The translations under genes and the position numbers were made by a program. Shown here piece by piece: positions 1-11,800 of a stretch of 64,000 nt of DNA (position 1 is its first letter; each line of letters starts with the position of its first letter). The notes under the pieces are model-generated. The model worked only from the letters and a program-made list of their open reading frames with translations. It searched no databases and was not told the origin of the DNA. The DNA is from Eutrigla gurnardus (lineage: Eukaryota; Chordata; Actinopteri; Perciformes; Triglidae): contig OY741266.1 in NCBI GenBank assembly GCA_963514095.1, forward strand, positions 32,576,099 through 32,640,098, in the 5' to 3' direction.

Positions 1-84
1 GGCAGACATTCCCACGTTCACAAACGGCTTTTTGTGTGTGTTTGATACTTTGATCGCCCGCTGATGCTCCCTCGCCAGTTTCTC
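1..84 (-). CDS. possible internal exon of an unidentified gene, cut by the window edge
   Basis: On the minus strand a pyrimidine-rich stretch ends in CTCACAG just above position 84. It is followed by 28 open codons running off the left edge, starting EKLAREHQ and ending VNVGMSA. The composition looks coding and the acceptor is good, but no donor is visible and I do not recognise the protein. It could be chance, because two other frames are partly open. Confidence 0.25.
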
Positions 85-435
85 CTGTGAGACGAAGACG
101 AGCAGGTCCAACAGACGGCAATAAAAATGGGTTTAGTCTGAGGAAGCAGCTGTTCAATCCTTCCACCTGGTGCTCTGAATAATGCCCCCCCGTTGCCATG
201 ACGCCGATGGAATAAGCGTCTGAGCTCAGCTCCTACATCTCCACGGAGTTTCCAGTCTCTTGGCAGCTTTTGAAAGACCTGCCAGGTGTTTGGTCTCCTC
301 GTGCTTTTAGGCAACAAGTTCCACATTAACGTGAATACATCTAATAAAAAGCAACACCAGCAATGTGTTTTACAGGACAACGTACTTTATAACACAAGCT
401 CTCTTGGCTGAGGTTTTTTTTTTCCTTGTGGCCCT
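85..435. other. no gene recognised
   Basis: Only short chance reading frames are present here, with no splice-flanked exon or repeat unit that I can name. Confidence 0.4.
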
Positions 436-889
436 GATACACCGTCGTAGTGAATAGTAGACCACATCGTGTAAATCTACGGAATCTTCCATTTTTGGCG
501 GTTGACTGTAGGAGAAAAAAACCACAACAGAGCCGAGAGAGGGGGGCAATTACTCAGTTAAAAAAAATTGGCAAATTTGCCACTTTATAAATATATATAG
601 CCGATATAAACAAGTTACTTGGTTCCGCTAACACTGGATGTTTGCCGTTGCTATGACAACAAGTGAAAGCTACCGCTAGCATCTTAGCCCAACTGCCCGA
701 TCAATAAACACCCATAAGATGACAGTTTGTCCTCATATGAATAAAAGCAAGCATCAACATCATCACCCTAAGGACCTTAACGAGGTGATGTCACACGTTG
801 GGATGATTCATTACAAACTGATACGCCGTCGTAGTGAATCGTAGACCACATCGTGTAAATCTACGGAATCTTCCATTTTTGGCGGTTGA
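394..889. mobile_element. MITE-like dispersed repeat, copy A, with duplicated flank
   Basis: The block from about 504 to 830 is nearly identical to 6480-6790 and similar to 5000-5290, so this is a dispersed family. A flank of about 70 bp beginning CTGATAC(A/G)CCGTCGTAG occurs on both sides, at 436-506 and 819-889. The edges resemble the inverted ends of copy C. No transposase is encoded. Superfamily not assigned. Confidence 0.6.
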
Positions 890-1899
890 AGGAAATCTTT
901 TATTAAGAAAAAAGGTCCTGGTAACGTATTATCTGTTTTTCTATGGAGTTTTGTCTTATTATTATATTTTTAAGAAAAATTATGTTTTTCCTAAAACGAA
1001 GTGGTTTCGTTGCCTAAACATAAATGTAACGTTTCACGTAATTACGCCGTTTAACAACGTTGATCTCCATGGCGAAGAAAACACACAAAAAAGTTGATGA
1101 TAATTTCTGAAATTGTCACCACCTTCCAAATGTCGTGTTGACATGAATCCCGTATTCACGAGTGGTTTGTCTCCTGAAAGCAACGGGTATTGCCCAACAT
1201 GCTGGTTGCCTCTAGTTGCCTGATAAGAGAAGGCTCTTTGCAAGTCTGATGGAGGCGGATCCCCCCCCCCCCCCCCGGGACACAGCCGGAGCTCCGTATG
1301 GCAACCTGCTGCTTCTCCGCCCACATCTCCATCCAACAGAGACAAACTGAATTATTAACTTCTCCGTGTTGCTGCAGTCGTTGCTGTATAATATTTGCTC
1401 TGGCTAATGGAAGTTGCAGCGATGCAGATGATTATTGTGAACTCTCTCTGTGAGGAAACGGAATGAAATGGAATAAAAAAAAGAGATTTAACTTTGGGAA
1501 TATTTATGATTGATATATTGTGTTTATTGTTTTCAGTTTTGAGTTTGTGAAAGAATGGAGAGAGAGGAAGGAAGGATGGAAACAGGGTTATTAATGGCAG
1601 GGTTGAGGCAGGTGGTTGTCGTGGAGACGGTTGAGTATGAAGACAAATAAGATGATGTAATTATGACGCTGGGTTGAGGGAGGAAAGAGGAGAACATGTA
1701 ATATAATTTCTTCTTTTGTAAATTTGAACTGCTTGAGAAAATGTCATGCCAGTTCATCCTTCCGTCGCCGTGGAGATCTGGAACCCAGCAGGTCGGAACC
1801 AGGACTCGAGACCCCATAGACCCTCATGTTGAAATTACAGACTGGTAAAAAAATATATATATCTTTTTTTTTATAGATTTTATGTAACTCACCTGTTTG
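890..1899. other. no gene recognised
   Basis: AT-rich sequence with short chance frames and a run of 16 C at 1261-1276. No exon with convincing splice sites was seen. Confidence 0.4.
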
Positions 1900-1913
1900 A
1901 CTTTAAAGGTCAT

Positions 1914-2170
1914 CCATCCATCCATCCATTTTCTACCGCTTATCCTGTATTTAGGGTCACGGGGGGGCTGGAGCCGATCCCAGCTGTCATTGGGCGAAGG
2001 CAGGGTACACCCTGGACAGGACGCCAGTCTATCACAGGGCCAACATGTAGAGACAAACAACCATTCACACTCACATTCACACCTACGGGCAATTTAGAGT
2101 CACCAATTAACCTATCCCCATCCTGCATGTCTTTGGACTGTGGGAGGAAGCCAGAGAACCCGGAGAGAAC
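1914..2170 (-). mobile_element. 5'-truncated SINE with target-site duplication (copy 1)
   Basis: The element lies in minus orientation, with a GGATGG-type tail at the low-coordinate end. It is flanked by a perfect 14-bp direct repeat, ACTTTAAAGGTCAT, at 1900-1913 and 2171-2184, as expected of retrotransposition. It matches the body of the full-length copy at 19947-22923 but lacks the tRNA-like head. It holds only one copy of the segment that forms the 40-bp minisatellite in that other copy. Confidence 0.8.
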
Positions 2171-2701
2171 ACTTTAAAGGTCATATTGATAACATTTTTA
2201 TGTAAACGAATAATTAAAAAAAAACAATACATTCACAGGGCTTTTAGAAAGGTGCAGAATCAAAGTATCATTTGTCATGAAAAAAAAATTTTCAGTCCGT
2301 AATGAATGTGTTGTTCTAATTTTCCTTTTGTTCATTCATTTTCATCTTTTTCTAATTGTTTGAAATAAAGAATGAAAACTACGGTCTATAATCCAGCATT
2401 ACATTAACGTTTCATGGAAATCCAACCATTTCCAGACATTAAAAAAAAGAACTTGAATATGTGTGAAATATCCTGTTCATCAATCAAATAGTTGCTGAGA
2501 TATTTCAGTGTGTTTTCATGTTTTTATAAAACACTGTGAAAGTGAGTTTATTCAATTAGAAGATGAAATGACAGACAAACAATCCAACTGGACGTCAGCA
2601 GACAAACGAGAGAGAAATATTCAGACGTTTGGCTCCGAGTCACATCTTGGCTGCTGCATCTGGCTCCTTGTGGTCCCATCGAGCTGGACCAGAGGACAGC
2701 C

Positions 2702-2702
<1 letters not shown>

Positions 2703-2741
<39 letters not shown>

Positions 2742-2823
2742 CAGTTGTCAGTCGTCTTCAGGGTGCTTCATTAGGTGAGAGGCGGCTGTTGGCCCTGTTT
2801 CTCCCTGATTCAGCTGTTAGGGG

Positions 2824-2919
<96 letters not shown>
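2703..2919. repeat. (GT)n tract facing a (CA)n tract
   Basis: A GT tract of about 37 bp at 2703-2739 is followed 85 bp later by a CA tract of about 95 bp at 2825-2919. The two are complementary and could pair as a hairpin arm. Confidence 0.9.
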
Positions 2920-2920
<1 letters not shown>

Positions 2921-4180
2921 AAACTCAATATTCAATAGCTGCCTTTACAGTGCGGGCTTTGCTGGAGATAATACAGCTAGGTGGCAGCGTGCCAGCCTTC
3001 CTGACTCTGTTCTCCTGCTGGAGGGAATACAACCTTACACAACACTGCCACCTGCTGGCCAACACACTCCTAGTGGGGAGGAGAAGAAGAAAAATACACT
3101 GCACTTGTCAGGTCTGAGACCAAATGTCTTTTAGGCTTTTAAAGTGTAAAACAGAGATCTTCCACCTGAGGTCTGAGACCCTTAGTGGGTCTGCTCAGTG
3201 ACTGCAGTGGGTCCCCCCAGAATTCTTTCCCAAACTTTTTTTCTTCCAAAAACACACCTTGAAGGTGCTATTGAAAACATTGATGACATCCAGCCACTAG
3301 ATGTCACACTCGCACTCCCCCCTTCCATTGCATTCACCTCACTACACAGCTGTTGCTCCAAGCGCCTGCACCCTCAATGGGTTGCCAGTTCTTAGCACTT
3401 GGGACTGGTACCGAAATGCCGCCCGCTTACCGTCAAACTCAGCCATTTTCCCATTTTCTCCACACTAACCCTAACCCTAAAGACTCTTGACCCCTGACTA
3501 CGCAGAGATACCATGTGAAAACCCAATGTAGTGTCTTTTAGGCTTATAAAGTATAAAACAAGGCTGTTGCAACACGTCCAATAGTGACTTTTAATCAATC
3601 TTCTTATGAATTATCATAATTTCCAGCATCAGCAGCTGATGGACATAAAAGCAGCTGCTACAGCAGGAGAACCAGACTGATGGAGGTCCTCCTCAGGTGA
3701 GCAGACCCTCCTCTGATACTTCCTGTCCTTGACTGTGTGACTGTGACTTTGTGCCGAGCAGATAAACTTCAGCAGCTTTCATCTCTTTGTCCGTTTCCTC
3801 CCAAATCAGCACTTTCAGCTTCATCCACTGAGGCCGCACGTCGGCTTCACATTAAAGGATCTATTCCTCCGAGACGGAAAACCATAATCCACTATTATCA
3901 GACATAAAACACACTTTTTCTTCTCTTCTTTCCAAGAGCTCTTTATGTTGTCACCGAGGCCTTCATGTTGACGGATCCCACCACGGGATTCATTGATTTT
4001 CAGGAGAGGAAGCCGGACGAAGTCCAGGAGAGGGTCGTGAAACTTTCTTTACTTGATCTTCAAGGTTGAAATGTTAAACTGCATCTAAATAACAAAACTG
4101 TTAGAGACAAAGTAGGCAGGAAATGTTTGGAAACACAACATTAAAAGCTGGTCTAGGCCACTTATGAAATGGTTAATATC
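2920..4180. other. intergenic, no gene recognised
   Basis: Mixed unique sequence. Short frames are present but none has supported splice sites or a recognisable protein. Confidence 0.4.
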
Positions 4181-4391
4181 ACACACACACTCACTCACAC
4201 ACATTATATTGTGTGTATATATATATATATATATGTACACACACACACATTATATTGTGTATATATATATATATATATGTACACACACACACATTATATT
4301 GTGTATATATATATATATATATATGTACACACACACACATTATATTGTGTGTGTATATATATATATATATATGTACACACACACATTATAT

Positions 4392-4439
<48 letters not shown>

Positions 4440-4545
4440 CACACACATTATATTGTGTATATATATATATATATATATGTACACACACACACATTATATT
4501 GTGTATATATATATATATATATGTGTACACACACACACATTATAT

Positions 4546-4576
<31 letters not shown>

Positions 4577-4605
4577 GTACACACACACACATTATATTGT
4601 TATTG
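4181..4605. repeat. compound (AT)n / (CA)n minisatellite
   Basis: About seven units of 55 to 75 bp each combine an AC run, the spacer ATTATATTGTGT and a TA run. This is a higher-order array of two microsatellites rather than a simple dinucleotide run. Open frames across it (up to 234 codons) are trivial Tyr-Ile and Thr-His repeats. Confidence 0.9.
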
Positions 4606-4994
4606 TGAATTCTAAACACATCTCTATATATCTCTATCCAGAAAGTTACGACTACAGTCGTCACAGGGCATGTCTGTCTCTCTCTCTCTCTCCCTCCCTC
4701 CCTCCCTCCCTCCCTCCTGCTGCCAGCTCGTCTCCCTCCATCTGTCCATCAGCCTGTTGTTCCTGCTCTCTGAGCAGTTTATCACCATTGGCCTCTGTTG
4801 CTGTTGCTCGTCTCCGGCAGATTGCCATGTTTGCCATGCGAACACACTGGTTGCACTCGGCTCAGTGATGAACCCTGGACGGCGGAGTCAAGTGACTTCA
4901 GCGGACTGAAGCCAACAGAAGAACCAGCACCACCAGTGTCCTCAAAGAGAAGTCAGTCCACCGTCCGTTTGGAAAGCAGTAGCTTTCACTTTTC

Positions 4995-5347
4995 ATAGCC
5001 CACGTAAACAAGTTGCCTGGTTTCGCTAACACCGGCTGTTTGCCGTTGCTATGAGAAACGAGTGAAAGCTACCGCTAGCATCTTAGCCCAACCGCCCCAA
5101 TAAATAAACACCCATACGATGACAATCTGTCCTCATATAAATACAACCAACAATAAGCATCAACATTATCACCCTAAGGACCTTAACGAGGCGTTGTCAC
5201 ACGTTCATTAGAAACAAACGTACGTTGATGGGAAGTTAGCTAGCAAAGATGCTGGTTGTTAGCATCATAATAAACTAAATATTGTCCCCCTCTCTTGGCT
5301 CCATTTTTGTTTTTTTTTCCTACAGTGGTTCTGATACGCCGTCCAAA
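4995..5347. mobile_element. MITE-like dispersed repeat, copy B
   Basis: Diverged copy of the family seen at 394-889 and 6465-6957. It shares the AAACAAGTT, GTTTGCCGTTGCTATGA and CACCCTAAGGACCTTAACGA blocks and ends with the same GGTTCTGATACGCCGTC terminus. No coding capacity. Confidence 0.6.
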
Positions 5348-5440
5348 AAAAGTTATAATACAGTATGTTGAAAAAAGTCCCAATATAATTTACACCCGTG
5401 ATATATTTTGAGAATACAGTGAAGTTGGAGTTAAAATGCA

Positions 5441-5446
5441 TTTATT
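5441..5446 (-). terminator. candidate slc29a1 polyadenylation signal
   Basis: AATAAA on the minus strand, about 335 nt past the slc29a1 stop codon. It is the first canonical hexamer I noticed downstream. Confidence 0.4.
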
Positions 5447-5779
5447 TGGTGCTGCTCAGTGATGTTCAGGTGCGTTTGAATACATACGACTACTGTCATG
5501 TACGTGCTCCTCCAACTGAACGATATCCAAGTTCCTGGAGATGTTTATGTTCCTGGTGACGTTCCATCACCGTCACGATGTTCACTTCCGTTCTCCTCCT
5601 GCTTTTCTTCTGTTTCTGGTTCATGTTGAACATCTGAAGGGTTTCCTCCCAGTCAAACCAGTAACAACCGCATGTTTGTTTCCCATTTAATCCATTGGTT
5701 AGCAGCCAGTTTTCCAGTTAAACCAGTAATAACCAGATCCTGTATCAGTTAGTCCCGTAGTTATGATGTCGTTTTCCAA

Positions 5780-5891
5780 TCAAACCAGTGCTCTGAAGAC
5801 AAAGGACAGACCGGCACCTGAAGCCAGACCCAGAGACAGAAAGAAGGCCATGATGGCTCCAGCTGTTTCTGCTTCATGAGGAAGAACATTC
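5780..5891 (-). CDS. slc29a1: slc29a1 exon 12, C-terminus
   Basis: Residues 395-431. It carries the last transmembrane segment (AGAIMAFFLSLGLA) and ends FRALV followed by TGA. Acceptor TTTTCAG. Confidence 0.92.
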
Positions 5892-8800
5892 CTGAAAAGA
5901 ACGAGACAAATCTATTAGTGAGGATTTCTACAACGTCCTCGTAGAACTGAGTTAACCTTACCTCATCCGGGTTACTTACTTTGGACCGTAGCACATGCAG
6001 AGGCTGGCCAGGTAGCCGTTACTGAAGGAGAACAGCACCATGAAGACAATGAACCAGCCGTCGTGGCTGAAGAAGACAGGGAGGTGAAGACGAGGGTGGA
6101 CATTACACAGCATGAAGAGGGGGACGAAGACGAGGCGACACACGACGGCAACAGGAAGTACCAGACTGTCCTTCCTGGGCTGGAAACAGGAAATCATGTC
6201 ATCACTAACTTATTCATCATTTATACATAAGAAACAGGAAGGGAGACCCAGATCCTGGTCCATGTCTGACTTGGCCACATCCAGACTGGATGAAGAGAGA
6301 GACCCAGACCCTGGTCCATGTCTGACTCACCCACATCCAGATGGCCGTTAAGCTCCGCCCCGCCCAGTCACACAAGTTGAAGAGCAGGAAACAGCTGACT
6401 GGGATGAAGTACTGGTCTGAAAACAAAGAGCCAGTTGAAACGTTCACTGTTATTGCTTCTTCTTACGATGGCGTATCAGGGTCACTGTAGGAGAAAAAAC
6501 CACAACAGAGCCGAGAGAGGGGGGCAATTACTCAGTTAAAAAAAATTGGCAAATTTGCCACTTTATAAATATATATAGCCGATATAAACAAGTTACTTGG
6601 TTCCGCTAACACTGGATGTTTGCCGTTGCTATGAGAACAAGTGAAAGCTACCGCTAGCATCTTAGCCCAACTGCCCGATCAATAAACACCCATAAGATGA
6701 CAGTTTGTCCTCATATGAATACAAGCAACAATAAGCATCAACATCATCACCCTAAGGACCTTAACGAGGTGATGTCACACGTTGGGATGATTCATTACAA
6801 ACATAAATGTACATTCATGGGAAGTTAGCTAGTATAGATGCCGCTTGTTTGTTAGCATCCTAATAAACTCACAAATTTGCCACTTTTTTTCTCTGAATAT
6901 TGCCAATCTCTCTCTGCAAAGTTGTTTTTTCCTCCAGTGGCCCTGATACGCCGTCATATCTTCTTCTGGGGTTTTTGTCACATCAGAAACATGGATAGCT
7001 GCTACGATCTCTCTGAGAGGCTTAAAACAAACGTGAACCGGGAATGAAAGTCTCTTGACACTGGAAAGAGGTTTTGCGAAGCTAAATTGCAATTGAAAGG
7101 ATGTGAGGGAGGGCCCCACATCTGTGGTTTCCCTCCGGCCCCCTAAAACCCTACATCCACCTCTGCCGGCAGTCCATTGCTTTTCATTTGAAGCTAATCT
7201 GACCAACAGAGACGTGGACCATATGTGTGTTTAAAAGAAATCTCTTCTGGATCGTATCGATGACATCAACAGGGAGCCGGAGCAGGAAGAGGAAGTGAGG
7301 CTGAAGACCATGTGACTGACCCCAGGAGCCCCCGTCGGCCAGCGTAGACCTGGTGTCGGCAGTGATGGCGGGAAACGTGCCGATGGTGACCGTGAAGGTG
7401 AAGCAGACCAACAGAGCCAACAGCCAGATCTAGAGGTCAAAGGTCAGCAGGCAGGAATACACACGGAATGAGTGACGACAACAAACCAAAACCACACAAA
7501 CACATACTGTTAATACTACTACTACTACTACTACTACTACTGTTAATACTAATACTACTGTTAATACTACTCCTGTAAATATTACTACAACTACTGTTAA
7601 TACTACTACTATTACTACTACTGTTAATACTACTACTATTACAATTAATACTACTACTACTACTGTTAATACTAATACTACTGCTGTTAATACTAATGGT
7701 TAATACTACTCCTGTAAATATTACTACAACTACTGTTAATACTACTACTATACTATACTACTGTTAATACTACTACTATTACTACTACTGTTAATACTAC
7801 TACTATTACTACTACTGTTAATACTACTACTATTACTATTAATACTACTACTACTACTACTGTTAATACTACTACTACTACTACTGTTAATACTAATACT
7901 ACTGTTAATACTACTCCTGTAAATATTACTACAACTACTGTTAATACTACTACTAATACTACTACTGTTAATACTACTCCTGTAAATATTACTACAACTA
8001 CTGTTAATACTACTACTATACTATACTACTGTTAATACTACTACTATTACTACTACTGTTAATACTACTACTATTACTATTAATACTACTACTACTACTA
8101 CTGTTAATACTACTACTACTACTACTGTTAATACTAATACTACTGTTAATACTACTCCTGTAAATATTACTACAACTACTGTTAATACTACTACTAATAC
8201 TACTGCTGTTAATACTACTACTATTACTTTTAATACTACTACTATACTATGCTACTGTTAATCCTCCTGTTCTAGTCCTGTTCCTGTTCTGGTCCTGATC
8301 CTGATCCTGTTTTAGTCCTGGTCCTGTTCTAGTCTTGGTCCTGTTCTAGCCCTGGTCCTGTTCTAGCCTTGGTCCTGTTCTAGTCCTGATCCTTTTCTAG
8401 TCCTGGTCCTGTTCTAGTCCTGGTCCTTTTCTAGCCCTGGTCCTTTTCTAGCCCTGGTCCTGGTCCTGTTCTGATCCTGGTCCGGTTCTAGTCCTGCTTG
8501 ATGTGGAATGTGTCCTGACATAACTTTTGTTGTGATATGACACTAAAAATAAAATGTAATTGAACAACTCATAAACGAGACACCGATGTAAAGAACGAGT
8601 CACACGTCTCTTTAAAGATCCAGAAAAGTGTGTTCATGTTACTTAATTAATTCATTGATAAATCAAAGTAGAAGTTGAGTGTTTGACCTTCTTAAATATT
8701 TTCATCATGGAGATGTTCTGGTGGGTTTTCTGATCAGCTGATTCACCTTTAGAAGAAGAAGAAGAAGAAGAAGAAGAAGAAGAAGAAGAAGAAGAAGAAG

Positions 8801-11800
8801 AGTAAAATAAATTCTGACAACATGAGTTAACCAAACAAATAAAATAAAAAGTGAGTTTTGTTTCAGACCCCGGTCCATCAGACTGACGGAGTTCTCCTGG
8901 TCCGGTATCTGGTTCCTGTTTGTCTGCTGATAAAACTGATAAAACTCCTGTAAACACAAACAGAGACCATTAGTCCACTCCAGTAAAGTGACGACATCAC
9001 AACATCAGAGGAACCTCTCAGTACTGCAAACTATAGTATGTTCAACTTACAGAATTATGTTTGTCTGACTTAAACTAACCTAGTTAGAACTACTTCATTT
9101 AGAGTGTTTGTGTAACTTATAAAATAGTAAGTATGTAATCAGTTTCACCAAATGTTTTGAGTTATATTAACTTATCTGTTATCTGTTACTTGGATTGTTA
9201 TACTTGATAGCTATCTGACAATATGTGTGGACCTGTAGATCACTATGTTGGAGGCCGGTGGAGGGATGTGACCTCTGACCTTCCACTTTCATTGGTCATG
9301 AAATCTGCCAGCACTGATACCGATCCAAAGTCCTTTTGTTCATGACCCTAACCCAGACCTTAAACCAGGACCCTAACCATAACCCACACATAAAGAGAAA
9401 CTAACCAAAACCCATAAAACCATAAAAGATGGATCCCTCTATCAGGATGAGACTCTTACCAGTTTAGGCAGCAGGATGTAGGAGACGATGGACAGACTAA
9501 TAACAGCACAGGCTGTGATGAAATAACCAAACGCTGCATCCTGAAGATCTGAGCCACCTAGGGAGGGAGGGAGGCAGGGAGGGAGGAAGGAGGGGAGGGA
9601 GGAGGGTAGGGAGGAGGGGAGGGAGGAGGGAGGGAGGAAGGAGGGGAGGGAGGAGGGGAGGGAGGATGGAAGGGAGGGAGGGAGGGAGGAAGGAGGGGAG
9701 GGAGGGAGGAGGGGGGGGAGGATGGAAGGGAGGAAGGAGGGAGGAAGGAGGGGAGGGAGGAGGGGAGGGAGGATGGAAGGGAGGGAGGGAGGGAGGGAGG
9801 GAGGAAGGAGGGGAGGGAGGAGGGGAGGGAGGATGGAAGGGAGGAAGGAGGGGAGGGAGGATGGAAGGGAGGAGGAAGGGAGGGAGGAAGGGAGGGAGGA
9901 AGGAGGGGAGGGAGGAGGGGAGGGAGGATGGAAGGGAGGGAGGAAGGGAGGGAGGAAGGAGGGGAGGGAGGAGGGGAGGGAGGATGGAAGGGAGGAAGGG
10001 AGGGAGGGAGGAAGGGAGGGAGGAAGGTAGGGAGGAAGGAGGGGAGGGAGGAAGGTAGGGAGGAAGGAGGGGAGGGAGGAAGGGAGGGAGGGAGGGAGGA
10101 AGGGAGGAGGGGAGGGAGAATGGAAGGGAGGAGGGAGGGAGGAAGGGAGGAGGGAGGGAGGAAGGTAGGGAGGAAGGTAGGGAGGAAGGAGGGGAGGGAG
10201 AATGGAAGGGAGGAGGGAGGGAGGGAGGGAGGAAGGAATGGAGGAGGAAGGAGGGAAGGGAGGATGGAAGGGAGGAGGAAGGAGGGGAGGGAGGATGGAA
10301 GGGAGGATGGAAGGGAGGAAGGGAGGGAGGAAGGAAGGAGGGGAGGGAGGAGGGGAGGGAGGATGGAAGGGAGGAGGGAGGGAGGGAGGGAGGGAGGGAG
10401 GGAGGGAGGGAGGAAGGGAGGGAGGAAGGAATGGAGGAGGAAGGAGGGGAGGGAGGAGGGGAGGGAGGAGGAAGGTAGGTAGGGAGGAAGGAAGGGAAGA
10501 GGAAAGTAGGTAGGGAGGAAGGAAGGGAGTTAGGAAGAAAGGTAGGGAGGAAGGAAGGGAGGGAGGGAGGGAGGGGAAAGAGAGGAGAAAATAAAAAGTT
10601 AGTGACTGACTTCAACAGTATAAAATATGCTCTATTAATACAGAGAAAACATTTCAAATGGCTCCAATGAACTCAATCTGATCATTGGAGTTATTGATAT
10701 GTAATTGATAATGTATTGATACGTTACAAACAAATGAATTATTGACTAATCTGGTTTCTCCTCTTCTTCACTTCGGAGTTCAGTTCAATACCTGATCTCC
10801 AGTCAGTTAGAAAGTCTTCAAAACCCCTAAACCAAGTCCAGCTGCCTACAATAAAGCAGCTTTCAAAAATGTATGGACAAGTTATTGATAAGTTATCGAT
10901 GAGTATTGATCAGACTTGCGATGGCGCAGATCATGGAGAAGGCAGCGAAGGTTCCAGCAAGTCCCTGACCACTCATGATGGGAGTCGTGTAGGAGGACGG
11001 CAGCACGCCGGCCATCCCGAACAGACTGCCCTGAAGGATGGCCCCGAACGCTGGGACAGACGGACAGACAGACAGACAGACAGGCAGGGGGACAGACAGG
11101 CAGGAGGACGATGGACAGACAGAGAGACTCTCATTCTCATGTCACAGCACGCCGATGACGTCACACTAAACACGCACAAGTTCAAAGAAATTCAAAGAAA
11201 TGAGTTGGATGAACAAGTAAACAGTTTGAACCAACAGACTCACAGTTGATGATGACGATCTTCACCATGGTAACGGAGAAGAAGGGCAGCGGCTCCAGAG
11301 GAACTTTGACAAGGATCGCCGTGGCGATAAAGACCAACATGATGATGAGCAGACTGCCCATCACACGCAAACGCTGGGGGACCCTGAAACAAACCGTAGA
11401 CCTGGACTGTAGACCTTGATACTAAACCTGAACTGTAGACCTGGACTGTAGTCCTGGACTGTAGACCTTGATACTAAACCTGAGCTGTAGACCTGGACTG
11501 TAGACATGGTCTGTAAACTTTGATACTAAACCTGAGCTGTAGACCTGGACTGTAGACATGGTCTGTAAACTTTGATACTAAACCTGAGCTGTAGACCTGG
11601 ACTGTAGACATGGTCTGTAAACTTTGATACTAAACCTGGACTGTAGACCTGGACTGTAGACGTGGTCTGTAAACTTTGATACTAAACCTGAGCTGTAGAC
11701 CTGGACTGTAGACATGGTCTGTAAACTTTGATACTAAACCTGGACTGTAGACCTGGACTGTAGACGTGGTCTGTAAACTTTGATACTAAACCTGAACTGT

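Noticed and set aside
3468..3480. Interstitial telomere repeat (CCCTAA twice)
   Set aside because: Only two units, expected by chance in repeat-rich sequence.
9497..10657. 386-codon Leu/Pro/Ser frame
   Set aside because: Translation of the GGGAGGA polypurine array. Only its last part overlaps a true exon, in another frame.
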